64,000 bases of DNA from Betaproteobacteria bacterium MOLA814 (GCA_000496475.1 AYMW01000002.1:558001-622000), one strand, 5' to 3'; shown: positions 26,363 to 38,828, counted from the first letter of the stretch. Numbers and translations: made by a program. Notes: generated from the sequence alone by a model not told the origin.

Positions 26363-27268
26363 TTATACAGCATAGTCTGCTTCAGCCTTGCCGCCTGTGG
26401 TTTGTTCGTCATCGCCCAACACACGGTCACGAGCCATTTGACGAAGCAAGTGACGCTCACCAGTTGTTAACGGGCGGTGCATGGCATCTCGCCCTGCAGC
26501 CAATAAACTGCGGTCAATTTCTTGCGGTAAACCACGTGACTGCGGCACCAGCGATTTCAAGTCCTCGCGCTCGTAGCTGTCTGATTTGTCCCACCACGTA
26601 TCAACCACCTCTTGCATGGTCGTGCGGGCATCACCCACTGGCTGCTGCATGTCAACGCTGGCAGCGGCTGGCGACTTGCCCTCACCCATTGCTGTACTTA
26701 ACTCAGCGCCCGTCACCACGACACGCCTGTCAGCAGCACGAAGCAAACGTGACCAATCTGGATCTGACTGTTGCAATTTATAAAACTGGTGCACGCTCTC
26801 GTCACACAACAAGTGCACGCGCAGACCACGCAAACGGGTGGCATCAATGGCGCCAATGAGACGCTCGTCGTCTGAGGCAATCAACACATGTGTGCAAGCA
26901 TTGTTGGCACTCAGCGCGTCTAAGTCTCTCATCATTGCAGCCAACACAGGTCCGCTTTCGTCGGCATTGTCAGCCGCCACCAGCCGCAAGCATTGGTCGT
27001 CTACCAACATGTTGTCATCGACCTCTGCGTACCAGTAAGTGCGCATCAACTGGGCATAAACGCCAGCGGCCGGCATCGCTTGAGCCAACAAGGCAGATAC
27101 TGCATTGCGGTTGTAGTGCGTTTTGGAATTGCCCGTACCAGTCAGCCACGACAAAAAGCGGGCATCGACCAAGGCCACACAGGTGGGCAATGTGTGACGA
27201 GGTTGTTGGCTGTGGTTAAAAGGGCTGTGCATGCGCGGCGTACGGCTTGAGGTGGTGGTGTTATCCAT
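26363..27268 (-). CDS. NYN-domain (LabA/PIN-like) protein
   Basis: 301 residues. Residues about 29-190 form a NYN-type nuclease-like fold: VALVDARFLSWL (first Asp), an AEVDDNMLVDD acidic stretch, ACTHVLIASDDERLIGAI (Ser-Asp-Asp typical of NYN) and LRGLRVHLLCDE. The C-terminal 100 residues are polar with no recognised fold. NYN proteins are predicted RNases, so RNA processing is possible but unproven. Convergent with rsxB. Confidence 0.7.
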   Translation of the reverse strand: MDNTTTSSRTPRMHSPFNHSQQPRHTLPTCVALVDARFLSWLTGTGNSKTHYNRNAVSALLAQAMPAAGVYAQLMRTYWYAEVDDNMLVDDQCLRLVAADNADESGPVLAAMMRDLDALSANNACTHVLIASDDERLIGAIDATRLRGLRVHLLCDESVHQFYKLQQSDPDWSRLLRAADRRVVVTGAELSTAMGEGKSPAAASVDMQQPVGDARTTMQEVVDTWWDKSDSYEREDLKSLVPQSRGLPQEIDRSLLAAGRDAMHRPLTTGERHLLRQMARDRVLGDDEQTTGGKAEADYAV

Positions 27269-27414
27269 GTCGGTCTGATATCAGGAAATAGCTGCAGGCG
27301 TTGACAGTGCGCTTGCTAAAAGGGGAAATATTTTTAGTATTAGTGTATGTCACCGCCAGTGTAACGACATATTCCACACACAACTTGACCGAGCCCTATG
27401 GAGCAGACAATTAT

Positions 27415-27930
27415 TTAACCTGGATGGGCCGCCAAGGCAGCAAACGCATGCACCACAGCCAATGGGGCTTGCACCAACTCAATCAACACACCCTCACCTG
27501 CAATGGGAAATTCCGCACTGGCTTTGGGGTGCAAAAAACAAATATCAAAGCCTGCTGCACCAGGTCTTATGCCGCCTGGTGCAAAACGAACACCGTGAGC
27601 ACCGAGCCATGCAACTGCTTGAGGCAAATCGTCAATCCACAAACCAACGTGGTTGAGCGCCGTGTTGTGAACAGCTGGTTTTTTGTCTGGATCTATGGGC
27701 TGCATCAGATCTACCTCCACCTGAAAGGCACCTGCGCCCATGACACAGATGTCTTCGTCAACGTTTTCACGCTCACTTTGAAACGTACCAGTTACCTCCA
27801 AGCCCAGCATGTCAACCCACAGGGTGCGCAGCTTGGCTTTATCTAGAGCGCCAATGGCGATTTGCTGAATGCCCAGGACTTTGAACGGCCTAGAGATTGA
27901 ATGCGGTGATGGGGCAGTTGGAGAGATCAT
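27415..27930 (-). CDS. VOC-superfamily protein, probable methylmalonyl-CoA epimerase
   Basis: 171 residues with a glyoxalase/VOC fold: [13 protein letters not shown] at the start, [17 protein letters not shown] (metal His), [22 protein letters not shown] and a final [11 protein letters not shown] (metal Glu). It lies 10 bases after pccA in the propionyl-CoA operon, where the missing step between (S)- and (R)-methylmalonyl-CoA would be its job. Motif spacing agrees with epimerase, though other VOC activities are not excluded. Confidence 0.8.
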   Translation of the reverse strand: MISPTAPSPHSISRPFKVLGIQQIAIGALDKAKLRTLWVDMLGLEVTGTFQSERENVDEDICVMGAGAFQVEVDLMQPIDPDKKPAVHNTALNHVGLWIDDLPQAVAWLGAHGVRFAPGGIRPGAAGFDICFLHPKASAEFPIAGEGVLIELVQAPLAVVHAFAALAAHPG

Positions 27931-27940
27931 GGCTCAGCGC

Positions 27941-29989
27941 TTACTCAAACTCAACAATAGATTGGTCAACCACCAAGGACTCGCCGACCGAGGCCAATAC
28001 CTTGGAGACCACGCCGTCAGCTGCAGCAAACAACACGTTTTCCATTTTCATGGCCTCAATGACTGCCACACGCTCACCTGCTTGCACTTTTTGCCCGACT
28101 TTCACGGCCACATCGACCAACAAGCCTGGCATAGGGGACAGCACGTACTTGCTCAAATCTGGCGGCGCTTTGAACGGCATCATGGCGTGCAACTGCGCCA
28201 TGCGCGGCGAAACCACCATGACTTCAATTTTGGAACCGTTGTGCTGCACCACGAGCGCCAAAGCGTTGCGCTTGGTGCCGCGGTCCACCTGGGCCGTAAA
28301 CGACTGCTCGTTGCAAAACCCTGTGATCAGTGCGTCGCTGATGCGCGAGTCCGAACTGATGGCATAGCACTTGGCATCAATGGTGACTTGCGCAACGCCG
28401 ATTTGGCCAGTCACTTCGTCAATATGCACCTCTACTGTGCGGTGCTTACCGGCGCTGTCCAGCACAATGGCGGCGTAGTCACAGCCCACGTCTACACCGT
28501 AACCCGGTAACTGACCCGTAAGTTGGGCCGTGCGCTCGCGTGACTTGCGACGCACGAAGGCCGCCAGCGCTACCAAAAAGTTGGGATCGTCGTGTGGCAC
28601 ATCTTCGGCTTTGAAACCCTGCGCATAATGCTCGGCGATAAAACCCGTGTTGAAATCGCCACTTTTAAACTTCTCGTGTGCCAGCAAGGCGGATTGAAAA
28701 GGAATATTAGAACTGACACCACGAATGACAAAACCATTGAGCGCATCGCGCATTTTATCTATGGCATCTGCACGGTCAGTGCCGTGCACAATGAGTTTGG
28801 CAATCATAGAGTCGTAGTACATGGGAATTTCGCCGCCATCGTACACACCCGTATCCACACGAACGCCAAAATTGGCACTGGTATCGCCTTGCCACATGGT
28901 TTGGGTGGGCGGGGCAAATCTCACCAACCTGCCTGTGCTGGGTAAAAAGTTACGGAAAGGGTCTTCAGCGTTGATGCGGCACTCCATCGCCCACCCCTCA
29001 CGCTTAACATCGGCTTGCTGAAGAGGCAAGGGCTCACCTGCAGCCACCCGAATCATCAGCTCAACCAAATCTAAACCCGTGATGCACTCAGTGACAGGGT
29101 GTTCAACTTGCAAGCGGGTGTTCATTTCCAAGAAGTAAAAGTCTTGGTCTTTACCCACCACAAATTCAACGGTACCCGCACTTTGATAGTTCACCGCTTT
29201 GGCCAAGGCCACGGCTTGTTCCCCCATGGCTGTGCGTGTGGCATCTGTGATGAATGGCGACGGTGCTTCTTCAATGACCTTCTGGTGGCGACGTTGTATC
29301 GAGCATTCGCGCTCGTTGAGGTATAGGACGTTGCCTTGAGAGTCGCCTACTATTTGAATCTCAATATGGCGTGGCTCTTGCACGAATTTCTCAATAAAAA
29401 TTCTGTCGTCACCAAAGCTGTTGAGCGCCTCGTTGCGGCAACTGGCAAAGCCCTCCAACGCCTCTTGGTCATTGTTGGCCACACGCAAGCCCTTACCGCC
29501 CCCGCCTGCACTGGCTTTGATCATCACTGGATAGCCAATGTCTTTGGCAATTTGTACGGCTTTTTCTGGCGACTCAATGGCGTCGTTCCAACCCGGTATG
29601 GTGTTAACACCAGCGGCCAAGGCTAATTTTTTAGATGCAATTTTGTCACCCATGGCGGCAATGGCTTGGTACTTAGGGCCAATGAAGGCAATGCCATTGG
29701 CTTCAACTGCTTTTGAAAACGCCTCGTTCTCGCTCAAAAAACCGTAGCCTGGATGCACCGCTTGTGCGCCTGTATCTTTACAAGCTTGGATGATGACATC
29801 GCCCAGCAAGTAGCTTTCACGGCTGGGCGCGCCGCCAATGCGCACGGCCTCGTCAGCCATGCGGACATGGCGTGCGTCTTTGTCAGCATCTGAGTACACG
29901 GCCACTGTGGCAATGCCCATTTTTTTAGCGCTAGCGATAATACGGCACGCAATTTCGCCACGGTTGGCGATCAGTATTTTGGTAAACAT
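27941..29989 (-). CDS. pccA: Propionyl-CoA carboxylase alpha (biotin carboxylase/biotin carrier) subunit
   Basis: 682 residues. The biotin carboxylase N-terminus (FTKILIANRGEIACRII) and ATP-grasp (KASAGGGGKGLRV) are followed by NTRLQVEHPVTE. A BT-type middle region follows, then the biotinyl domain with EAMKME, biotinylated at K648. Operon with pccB, meaB and mcm indicates propionyl-CoA rather than acetyl- or methylcrotonyl-CoA as substrate. Product: (S)-methylmalonyl-CoA. Confidence 0.94.
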   Translation of the reverse strand: MFTKILIANRGEIACRIIASAKKMGIATVAVYSDADKDARHVRMADEAVRIGGAPSRESYLLGDVIIQACKDTGAQAVHPGYGFLSENEAFSKAVEANGIAFIGPKYQAIAAMGDKIASKKLALAAGVNTIPGWNDAIESPEKAVQIAKDIGYPVMIKASAGGGGKGLRVANNDQEALEGFASCRNEALNSFGDDRIFIEKFVQEPRHIEIQIVGDSQGNVLYLNERECSIQRRHQKVIEEAPSPFITDATRTAMGEQAVALAKAVNYQSAGTVEFVVGKDQDFYFLEMNTRLQVEHPVTECITGLDLVELMIRVAAGEPLPLQQADVKREGWAMECRINAEDPFRNFLPSTGRLVRFAPPTQTMWQGDTSANFGVRVDTGVYDGGEIPMYYDSMIAKLIVHGTDRADAIDKMRDALNGFVIRGVSSNIPFQSALLAHEKFKSGDFNTGFIAEHYAQGFKAEDVPHDDPNFLVALAAFVRRKSRERTAQLTGQLPGYGVDVGCDYAAIVLDSAGKHRTVEVHIDEVTGQIGVAQVTIDAKCYAISSDSRISDALITGFCNEQSFTAQVDRGTKRNALALVVQHNGSKIEVMVVSPRMAQLHAMMPFKAPPDLSKYVLSPMPGLLVDVAVKVGQKVQAGERVAVIEAMKMENVLFAAADGVVSKVLASVGESLVVDQSIVEFE

Positions 29990-30029
29990 ATATATATTTT
30001 CTTTGAATAGACTTAAGCCAACACCGACG

Positions 30030-31562
30030 TTACAGCGGTATGTTGCCGTGTTTACGCCAAGGGTTTTCGACCTTTTTGTCTTTCAGCATGACCAAGCTTC
30101 GACATATGCGTTTGCGCGTGTTGTGCGGCAAAATAACATCGTCAATGTAGCCACGGCTGGCCGCCACAAAGGGGTTGGCAAACCTGGCCTTGTATTCCGC
30201 CTCTTTGGCTGCCAGCTTATCGGGGTCACCTTTGTCTTCGCGGAAGATGATTTCCACGGCACCCTTGGCCCCCATCACTGCAATTTCGGCTTGCGGCCAC
30301 GCGAAGTTCACATCGCCACGCAGGTGTTTAGAAGCCATCACATCGTATGCACCGCCATAGGCTTTGCGGGTTATAACGGTTATTTTTGGCACTGTCGCTT
30401 CAGCGTATGCGTAGAGCAATTTGGCACCGTGTTTGATGATGCCACCAAATTCTTGAGTAGTGCCAGGCATGAAACCCGGCACATCAACCAATGTCAGCAA
30501 CGCAATATTGAAGGCGTCACAAAAACGCACAAAACGGGCTGCTTTGACAGAGCTTTTAATATCCAAACAACCTGCTAAGACCAAGGGCTGGTTGGCCACT
30601 ACGCCAACCGTTTGACCATCCATGCGCGCAAAACCAATGATGATATTGGCGGCGTAGTCAGGCTGCAACTCAAAGAAATCACCGTCGTCCACCACCTTGG
30701 TGATCAGCTCTTTCATGTCGTAGGCTTTGTTGGGGTTGTCTGGCACCAAGGTATCTAGGCTTTCAATCACGCGGTCAGCTGGGTCACCGCTGGGGCGAAC
30801 AGGCGCTTTCTCTCGGTTAGACAATGGCAAGTAGTTGTACAAGCGGCGCAGCATCAGCAACGCCTCCACATCGTTGTCAAATGCCAAGTCAGCCACACCG
30901 CTTTTCGTGGTGTGCGTGAGTGCCCCGCCCAGCTCTTCGGCTGTCACGGTTTCGTGGGTCACAGTTTTGACCACATCAGGACCAGTCACAAACATATAAG
31001 AGCTGTCTTTAACCATGAAAATAAAGTCTGTCATGGCCGGGCTGTAGACAGCACCACCAGCTGAGGGCCCCATGATCATTGAGATCTGCGGCACCACACC
31101 GCTGGCCATGGCGTTGCGCTGGAACACTTCTGCATAGCCGCCTAAGGACGCAACACCTTCTTGTATACGCGCACCACCAGAATCGTTCAGGCCAATCACA
31201 GGCGCGCCGACTTTCATGGCCTGGTCCATCACCTTACAAATTTTCTCCGCATGGGCCTCAGACAAAGCACCGCCAAACACTGTGAAATCTTGGCTGTACA
31301 CAAACACCAAACGCCCGTTGATCATGCCGTAGCCAGTCACCACCCCATCCCCTGGGATTTTCTTGTCTTGCATGCCAAAGTCTGTGCAGCGGTGCTCGAC
31401 AAACATATCCCACTCTTCGAACGTACCAGCATCTAACAACACCTCTAAGCGCTCTCTGGCTGTGAGTTTGCCTTTGGCGTGTTGCGCTTCAATGCGTTTG
31501 GCACCACCACCTTGGCGCGCTGACTCGCGCGCAAGTTCTAATTGTTTAACGATTGTTTGCAT
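30030..31562 (-). CDS. pccB: Propionyl-CoA carboxylase beta (carboxyltransferase) subunit
   Basis: 510-residue carboxyltransferase that moves the carboxyl group from biotin to propionyl-CoA. Seen: [43 protein letters not shown] (oxyanion-hole glycine pair), [13 protein letters not shown], and the C-terminal [13 protein letters not shown] and [13 protein letters not shown]. It pairs with PccA encoded 40 bases downstream. Confidence 0.95.
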   Translation of the reverse strand: MQTIVKQLELARESARQGGGAKRIEAQHAKGKLTARERLEVLLDAGTFEEWDMFVEHRCTDFGMQDKKIPGDGVVTGYGMINGRLVFVYSQDFTVFGGALSEAHAEKICKVMDQAMKVGAPVIGLNDSGGARIQEGVASLGGYAEVFQRNAMASGVVPQISMIMGPSAGGAVYSPAMTDFIFMVKDSSYMFVTGPDVVKTVTHETVTAEELGGALTHTTKSGVADLAFDNDVEALLMLRRLYNYLPLSNREKAPVRPSGDPADRVIESLDTLVPDNPNKAYDMKELITKVVDDGDFFELQPDYAANIIIGFARMDGQTVGVVANQPLVLAGCLDIKSSVKAARFVRFCDAFNIALLTLVDVPGFMPGTTQEFGGIIKHGAKLLYAYAEATVPKITVITRKAYGGAYDVMASKHLRGDVNFAWPQAEIAVMGAKGAVEIIFREDKGDPDKLAAKEAEYKARFANPFVAASRGYIDDVILPHNTRKRICRSLVMLKDKKVENPWRKHGNIPL

Positions 31563-31580
31563 GTTGCACAGCTCTCTATT

Positions 31581-32609
31581 TCAATCAAATTTTGGGGGGA
31601 CAGCAGGCGCGCGCGTCGCTGCTGTCAATAACTGTCTCGCGGCAACCGATGCAGGCACATGGCCCAACACCACCGCAGCGGTTAACTCGTCTAATTGCTC
31701 ACGCACAGCTGCGTGTGTTGTAAAGGCCTGAATCAAGCCGCTTTGTATGCGCTCCCACATCCAAGACTTGGCTTGGCTGGCGCGACGCGCAGCCATACGA
31801 CCCGTGAGCTTTTGTTTCATTTTAAAGTCCTGCACCAGCTCCCAAAACTCTGGTACACCCGTGCCCATTAGCGCGCTCATCTGCATGACTGTGGGTTGCC
31901 ACTGTATGTTGCTGTGCGCCATGTTGTCGGTATTGCCATGCAGGCCGAACATGCGCAGCGCGCTGCTGATCTGCGCTTGAGCGCGGGTCGCGGCCAGGCC
32001 ATCAATGTCGGCCTTGTTGATGACCACCAGGTCTGCCAACTCCATCACACCCTTTTTGATAGCCTGCAAATCGTCACCTGCATTGGGTAATTGCAGCAAC
32101 ACAAACATATCGGTCATGCTGGCGACAGCCGTCTCGCTTTGACCGACACCCACCGTTTCGACAATCACAACGTCGTACCCGGCTGCCTCGCACACCAGCA
32201 TGGCCTCACGTGTTTTTTCTGTCACACCACCCAAGGTTCCACTTGAGGGGCTTGGCCTGATGAAAGCCTGCGGGTGAACAGACAAGTACTCCATGCGCGT
32301 TTTATCGCCCAAAATACTGCCACCAGATACGGTTGACGACGGGTCTACCGCCAGCACTGCCACACGCAGACCTTGCGCAATGAGGTACAAGCCCAGAACT
32401 TCAATAAAGGTACTTTTACCCACACCCGGCACGCCACTCATGCCAATTCGCAGGGCACTGCCTGAGTGCGCTAGCAGGTTGGTGAGCAAGTCATCGGCTT
32501 GCGCACGGTGATCAGTGCGTGTGGATTCAAGCAAAGTAATGGCTTTGGCCATGGCGCGGCGCTGCGCCATAGGCTGACCAACCAGTATCGTGTCTAACAA
32601 CGCACTCAT
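31581..32609 (-). CDS. meaB: Methylmalonyl-CoA mutase chaperone GTPase MeaB
   Basis: 342-residue G3E P-loop GTPase that protects and reloads the B12 cofactor of methylmalonyl-CoA mutase. Seen: Walker A GVPGVGKSTFIE (about residue 60), the switch/DPSS segment AVDPSSTVSGGSILGDKTRM, VETVGVGQSE and the specificity motif NKAD. The C-terminal helical arm has RRASQAKSWMWERI. It sits between mcm and pccB, the usual place. Confidence 0.95.
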   Translation of the reverse strand: MSALLDTILVGQPMAQRRAMAKAITLLESTRTDHRAQADDLLTNLLAHSGSALRIGMSGVPGVGKSTFIEVLGLYLIAQGLRVAVLAVDPSSTVSGGSILGDKTRMEYLSVHPQAFIRPSPSSGTLGGVTEKTREAMLVCEAAGYDVVIVETVGVGQSETAVASMTDMFVLLQLPNAGDDLQAIKKGVMELADLVVINKADIDGLAATRAQAQISSALRMFGLHGNTDNMAHSNIQWQPTVMQMSALMGTGVPEFWELVQDFKMKQKLTGRMAARRASQAKSWMWERIQSGLIQAFTTHAAVREQLDELTAAVVLGHVPASVAARQLLTAATRAPAVPPKFD

Positions 32610-32642
32610 GATGTGTATGTAAAGCTGGCGGGCTGGTGGCGT

Positions 32643-34808
<2,166 letters not shown>

Positions 34809-34841
34809 GATTGCAATGCTGATTCAACTGGTATTATTCTA

Positions 34842-34852
34842 TATGATTCATA
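34842..34852. promoter_or_regulatory. TATGATTCATA palindrome, possible GntR operator
   Basis: Perfect 5+1+5 palindrome 34 bases upstream of the mcm start in an AT-rich part of the 185-base divergent gap. Placement suits a repressor site for the GntR encoded at 34994. Short enough to be chance. Confidence 0.35.
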
Positions 34853-34993
34853 ATTATTAATGCAAAATTAAGTTTGCCACATGCGCTGTGACCATACCCT
34901 CTGTTGCCCTCAAGAGCGACTACAGACCAACCTCTCTAGCCTAAGCCCACTTGGTTTTTACTGCTACTCCCACCCGCTAGCAACTGCGCCTAT

Positions 34994-35629
34994 ATGTCAT
35001 TTCTTGCTTTGAAACAACGTGCCTTGTACCTTGACGTGGCAGAGCTCATGCGGCAGCGCATTTACAGCCGCGCATTAGCACCTGGCGAGTGGATTGACGA
35101 GTTGCGCATAGCCGAGGAACTAGGCATCAGCCGCACGCCCCTACGAGAAGCGCTTAAAGTGCTGGCCAGCGAAGGCTTGGTCACTATGAAAGTACGCCGT
35201 GGCGCTTATGTCACTGAGGTATCAACGCAGGACTTGCGGCAAGTGTACGAACTGCTCTCGCTGCTGGAGAGCGACGCAGCCGCCGTTGTGGCCTGCAGCG
35301 TTGATGCCGTTGGCAAGACACAACTCAAGGCGCTGCACCAAACGCTGATCAAGGCCGCCAACAACACAGATAAGTTTTTTGAGGTGAATGAGCAGTTTCA
35401 CATGCGCGTGCTTGAGCTCGCCAACAACCGCTGGCGAATCCAGGTGGTGAATGACCTGCGCAAGGTGATGAAGGTCAATCGCCAAACGTCTTTACTCAAG
35501 TCGGGGCGGGTTCAGGCCTCGCTGCAAGAGCATCAGGCTGTTGTAGATGCCATATGCCGCAACGACGCAGCAGCCGCTGGTGCCGCGATGCGGGCGCACT
35601 TTGACAATGGGTTGGCAGCTGCGCAATAG
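34994..35629 (+). CDS. GntR family regulator (FCD type) of the propionate operon
   Basis: 211 residues. N-terminal wHTH: LRIAEELGISRTPLREALKVLASEGLV; C-terminal FCD domain with LLSLLESDAAAV, FHMRVLELANN and HQAVVDAI. Divergent from mcm-meaB-pccB-pccA-VOC, so probably senses a propionate or methylmalonyl metabolite and represses that operon. Confidence 0.9.
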   Translation: MSFLALKQRALYLDVAELMRQRIYSRALAPGEWIDELRIAEELGISRTPLREALKVLASEGLVTMKVRRGAYVTEVSTQDLRQVYELLSLLESDAAAVVACSVDAVGKTQLKALHQTLIKAANNTDKFFEVNEQFHMRVLELANNRWRIQVVNDLRKVMKVNRQTSLLKSGRVQASLQEHQAVVDAICRNDAAAAGAAMRAHFDNGLAAAQ

Positions 35630-35634
35630 TGCCG

Positions 35635-36474
35635 TTAAAGACCAGCGGCTAAACCCGCCTTGTTATCTGCTTCCCAACGCGCCTTTTTGGCATCCCAATC
35701 AGGGTCTTCGTACACCCTAGCGCTGTCGTAGCTGGACTTGGGTTGCAAGTCAGGCGACAGAGCCTCACGGCCATCAAATACAAAACAATCACCCGTGTAG
35801 TGGGCACCGCCTACCTCTTCAAAGTACTTGAGAATGCCGCCCTCTAGCTGAAGCACATTGTCCAGTCCCATCTCGCGCATAAAAATAGCACCCTTTTCGC
35901 AGCGAATACCACCAGTGCAAAAGCTCACTACGGTCTTGTCTTGCAATTCGGTCCTGTATTGGGCCAAGGCCGTTGGGAACTCTGTAAATTTGGTGATGCG
36001 CCAATCAATTGCATGATTGAATGTGCCGTAATCCACTTCAAATGCATTGCGCGTATCCAACATGACCACGGGCCTACCACTGTCATCATGACCTTGGTCT
36101 AGCCAACGCTTCAAAGTTGCAGGGTCTACACCAGGCGCTCGTCCAGATGCCGGGTGAATAGCCGGGTGGTTCATGCGTATGATTTCATGTTTAAGCTTTA
36201 CCAAAAACCGCCTAAAAGGCTGTTTATCACTCCAGCTTTCTTTCCATATCAGATCCGAAAAACGAGCGTCTGTTTGAAGATCGGTCAAAAAAGTACGCAG
36301 CAAGCCAGCACCGCCTGCCAAAAACATGTTGATGCCTTCAGGCGACAACAAAATCGTGCCGCGCAGCTGCGCCTGCTCTGCTCGGTCATTGAGTAGGTCG
36401 CGCAGGCCTTCCCTGTCGACGATATCAACAAACTTGTATGAGGCAATATTGAGTATGTGTTTCACGGTGTTCAT
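35635..36474 (-). CDS. trhO: tRNA uridine(34) hydroxylase TrhO (rhodanese family)
   Basis: 279 residues. Oxygen-dependent hydroxylation of U34 in some tRNAs (family knowledge, E. coli YceA). Seen: acylphosphatase-like N-domain with [30 protein letters not shown], and a rhodanese domain with [16 protein letters not shown] and active-site [13 protein letters not shown]-terminal Zn-type Cys cluster is not obvious. Confidence 0.93.
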   Translation of the reverse strand: MNTVKHILNIASYKFVDIVDREGLRDLLNDRAEQAQLRGTILLSPEGINMFLAGGAGLLRTFLTDLQTDARFSDLIWKESWSDKQPFRRFLVKLKHEIIRMNHPAIHPASGRAPGVDPATLKRWLDQGHDDSGRPVVMLDTRNAFEVDYGTFNHAIDWRITKFTEFPTALAQYRTELQDKTVVSFCTGGIRCEKGAIFMREMGLDNVLQLEGGILKYFEEVGGAHYTGDCFVFDGREALSPDLQPKSSYDSARVYEDPDWDAKKARWEADNKAGLAAGL

Positions 36475-36501
36475 TTTAAAGCGTAAAAGGACACACTTTT
36501 A

Positions 36502-36515
36502 CAGGGCTAGCCCTG
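36502..36515. repeat. 14-base perfect palindrome before trhO
   Basis: CAGGGCTAGCCCTG lies 28 bases upstream of trhO in the 106-base gap to dusA. Beside it is a GTAAAA/TTTTAC repeat (36483-36488 with 36497-36502). Possible operator or short hairpin. No function shown. Confidence 0.6.
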
Positions 36516-36580
36516 GCTTCAGAGTGCTTTGAGACATATTAAAAAACACAACAAGCGGCCACATTAAGGACTATCAGCAG

Positions 36581-37642
36581 CTAACCAACGTTTGCCAAGC
36601 TTGAACTGGCCTGATCAGGTGCCTGCATACCGACAAACGCTTGGGCCATGGACCATACCTCTCGAGGCGGCAACGGCTTTAGCTTGTGGTTGCTCCACAC
36701 TTGACGCCAATAGCGCGAGCCACGCAAGCCGTGGCGAAGGCCAAGCATGTGTCTGGCGATGGCATACCATGGACACCCGTCCTCTGCCGCAGCCTGTTCC
36801 ATGTAATCGACCATTGCGAGCTCGACCTCTTCTCTGGTCAAGGTGGTGGGCGCCTCACCAAAAAATTCATGATCCCACTCGGTCAGCAGCCAAGGGTTGT
36901 AATAAGCTTCACGCCCGAGCATCACCCCATCAACATGCTGTAACTGGCTGTGCATGTGCTCGCCCGAGGTAATGCCACCATTGATCGCAATGGTCAAATT
37001 CGGGAAGTCTTGCTTGAGCTTGGCCACCAACTCATAGCGCAGCGGCGGGACTTCGCGGTTTTGCTTGGGCGACAAGCCTTGCAACCAAGCATTGCGGGCA
37101 TGCACGATAAACACCTCGCAGCCTGCATTGGCGACCGTACCCACGAAATCACGCACAAACTCATAACTGTCTTCGGTATCAATGCCAATGCGGTGCTTGA
37201 CAGTCACAGGCACGTCAACCACATCGACCATGGCCTTCACACAATCAGCAACCAATACGGGCGTCGCCATCAGGCATGCCCCAAACGCACCGCGCTGCAC
37301 CCTGTCGCTTGGACACCCACAATTCAGATTGATTTCGTTGTAACCCCAATCTTGACCCAGCTTGGCTGCCACGGCTAAATCATCAGGGGTACTGCCACCT
37401 AGTTGCAAAGCAACGGGGTGTTCTTGAGCGTTGAAGCGCAAATGTCGACCCACATCGCCATGGGTGAGCGCGCCAGTGGTGACCATCTCTGTGTACAGCA
37501 ATGTGTGCTGTGACAACAAGCGGTGAAAGAAACGACAGTGCCTGTCTGTCCAGTCCATCATGGGCGCAACGGACACACGCCATGGGCTGTATGTGTGCTG
37601 GGTGTGTATGGTGCGCTTGGGCATGGGCAAGGTTGTAGACAT
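36581..37642 (-). CDS. dusA: tRNA-dihydrouridine synthase A
   Basis: 353 residues from ATG at 37642; the frame is open 9 codons further only through a TTG. FMN enzyme reducing uridines in tRNA (positions 20/20a for DusA). Seen: VSVAPMMDWTDRHCRFFHR (DusA signature), the catalytic Cys in NCGCPSDRVQRGAFGACLM, VKHRIGIDTEDSYE and the Arg/His-rich C-terminus with MLGLRHGLRGSRYWRQ. Confidence 0.94.
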   Translation of the reverse strand: MSTTLPMPKRTIHTQHTYSPWRVSVAPMMDWTDRHCRFFHRLLSQHTLLYTEMVTTGALTHGDVGRHLRFNAQEHPVALQLGGSTPDDLAVAAKLGQDWGYNEINLNCGCPSDRVQRGAFGACLMATPVLVADCVKAMVDVVDVPVTVKHRIGIDTEDSYEFVRDFVGTVANAGCEVFIVHARNAWLQGLSPKQNREVPPLRYELVAKLKQDFPNLTIAINGGITSGEHMHSQLQHVDGVMLGREAYYNPWLLTEWDHEFFGEAPTTLTREEVELAMVDYMEQAAAEDGCPWYAIARHMLGLRHGLRGSRYWRQVWSNHKLKPLPPREVWSMAQAFVGMQAPDQASSSLANVG

Positions 37643-37674
37643 GTGTGTATTATCCCAGCGCGTGGACAAGCACT

Positions 37675-38205
37675 TTAATGCAGCGGATTTTTAAAAGACT
37701 CTGGCACCAGCACAGGCATCACATCAATGCCCTCTTCCACCAATTCAATGGCCTGTTCGCGTGACGCTTGACCACGAATGGCTTTCGGCGCTGTCTCGCC
37801 GTAGTGCATGGCCCGGGCTTGATCTGCAAATTTATTGCCTACGTCTTCTGTATTGTTCCAAACTTCGCGCATCACTGCCAAGACCTCCGCCTGCAACGCC
37901 CTGCTCGGAGCCGGCAACACATGACTGGGTGCTTGGGTTACTTCGGTTGATGAGCTGACTCCATCAGCAGTTGAGACGTCAACTGCAGTCGGCTCAAGCT
38001 GTTTCATATTGTCAGAATTTTGAACATCTTGCAAAGATTTGCGTAAGTTCAAGCGTGGCGCGCTGAGTTTTTTCGCAACCGATGCACTGTTGCATGTGGG
38101 GCAAGACAACAAGCCACGTTGCAGTTGATCTTGGTAGTTGTGCTCGCTGCCAAACCAGCCTTCAAACACATGTCCTGAATCACATTGCAAGTCCAATACT
38201 TTCAC
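37675..38205 (-). CDS. DUF1178 family protein
   Basis: 176 residues, unknown function. Starts with GTG (MKVLDLQC) that overlaps the NUDIX stop by four bases, so translation is coupled. The N-terminal zinc-ribbon-like part has C8, GHVFEGWFGS and SCPTC; the family C-terminus VLVPESFKNPLH is intact. Confidence 0.85.
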   Translation of the reverse strand: MKVLDLQCDSGHVFEGWFGSEHNYQDQLQRGLLSCPTCNSASVAKKLSAPRLNLRKSLQDVQNSDNMKQLEPTAVDVSTADGVSSSTEVTQAPSHVLPAPSRALQAEVLAVMREVWNNTEDVGNKFADQARAMHYGETAPKAIRGQASREQAIELVEEGIDVMPVLVPESFKNPLH

Positions 38206-38813
38206 GCCAGCTCACTCCAAACCAAAGGCCAAGAACCACTCACAACATGCTGCAACCACAGCATACCTGCCAAGGTTTTGGCGTCTGTTATGCGGCCATC
38301 ACCAGCCATCACCAGCAAGTCGGGCAGCGTTGCCGCACACACATCGAGCAACTCACCCTCATCGAGTGACGGCTCACCCATAACAATGCCTTTGGCAAAG
38401 ACAACATGAATGACCTCGTTGGAGTAACCAATACACGGGTGTATGCGTGTGGCCACGGCCCAATGCGTGGCAAGGCAACCTGTTTCTTCGCGCAGCTCAC
38501 GGGCGGCGCATGGCAACACACCTTCGTCGAGGTCAAGTTTGCCAGCAGGAAATTCAAATAAACTGTGCGCCACCGCGTGACGGTATTGACGCTCTAAGAG
38601 CACACGGCCATCATCTAACAAAGCCACCACCATCACAGCGCCAGGGTGCAAAAGATACTCACGCCTGGCGTGTAGACCGTTGGGTAAACTAACTTGGTCG
38701 CGCACCATGTGCAAGAAATCACCACTGACAAGTGGTGTCGATTGGGTGGTTTGCTCGCGCAAATGTGCATCGCCCGCAGGCAACACCAACGCATCAGGTA
38801 GTGAAGCCGTCAT
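38202..38813 (-). CDS. NUDIX hydrolase, ADP-ribose pyrophosphatase-like
   Basis: 203 residues from ATG at 38813; a GTG three codons upstream is possible. The Nudix box reads GKLDLDEG...RELREETGC, with metal-binding Glu residues in place. The tail of the domain carries HPCIGYSNEVIHVVFA, typical of ADP-sugar pyrophosphatases. Leads into DUF1178 by a GTGA overlap. Follows DUF2818 on the same strand, so it could be read from the nuo transcript. Confidence 0.88.
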   Translation of the reverse strand: MTASLPDALVLPAGDAHLREQTTQSTPLVSGDFLHMVRDQVSLPNGLHARREYLLHPGAVMVVALLDDGRVLLERQYRHAVAHSLFEFPAGKLDLDEGVLPCAARELREETGCLATHWAVATRIHPCIGYSNEVIHVVFAKGIVMGEPSLDEGELLDVCAATLPDLLVMAGDGRITDAKTLAGMLWLQHVVSGSWPLVWSELA

Positions 38814-38828
38814 GGCCAGCACAGCGGC

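Noticed and set aside
34809-34993. Cobalamin riboswitch ahead of the B12-dependent mutase
   Set aside because: The gap is too short and AT-rich and has no B12-box-like sequence.
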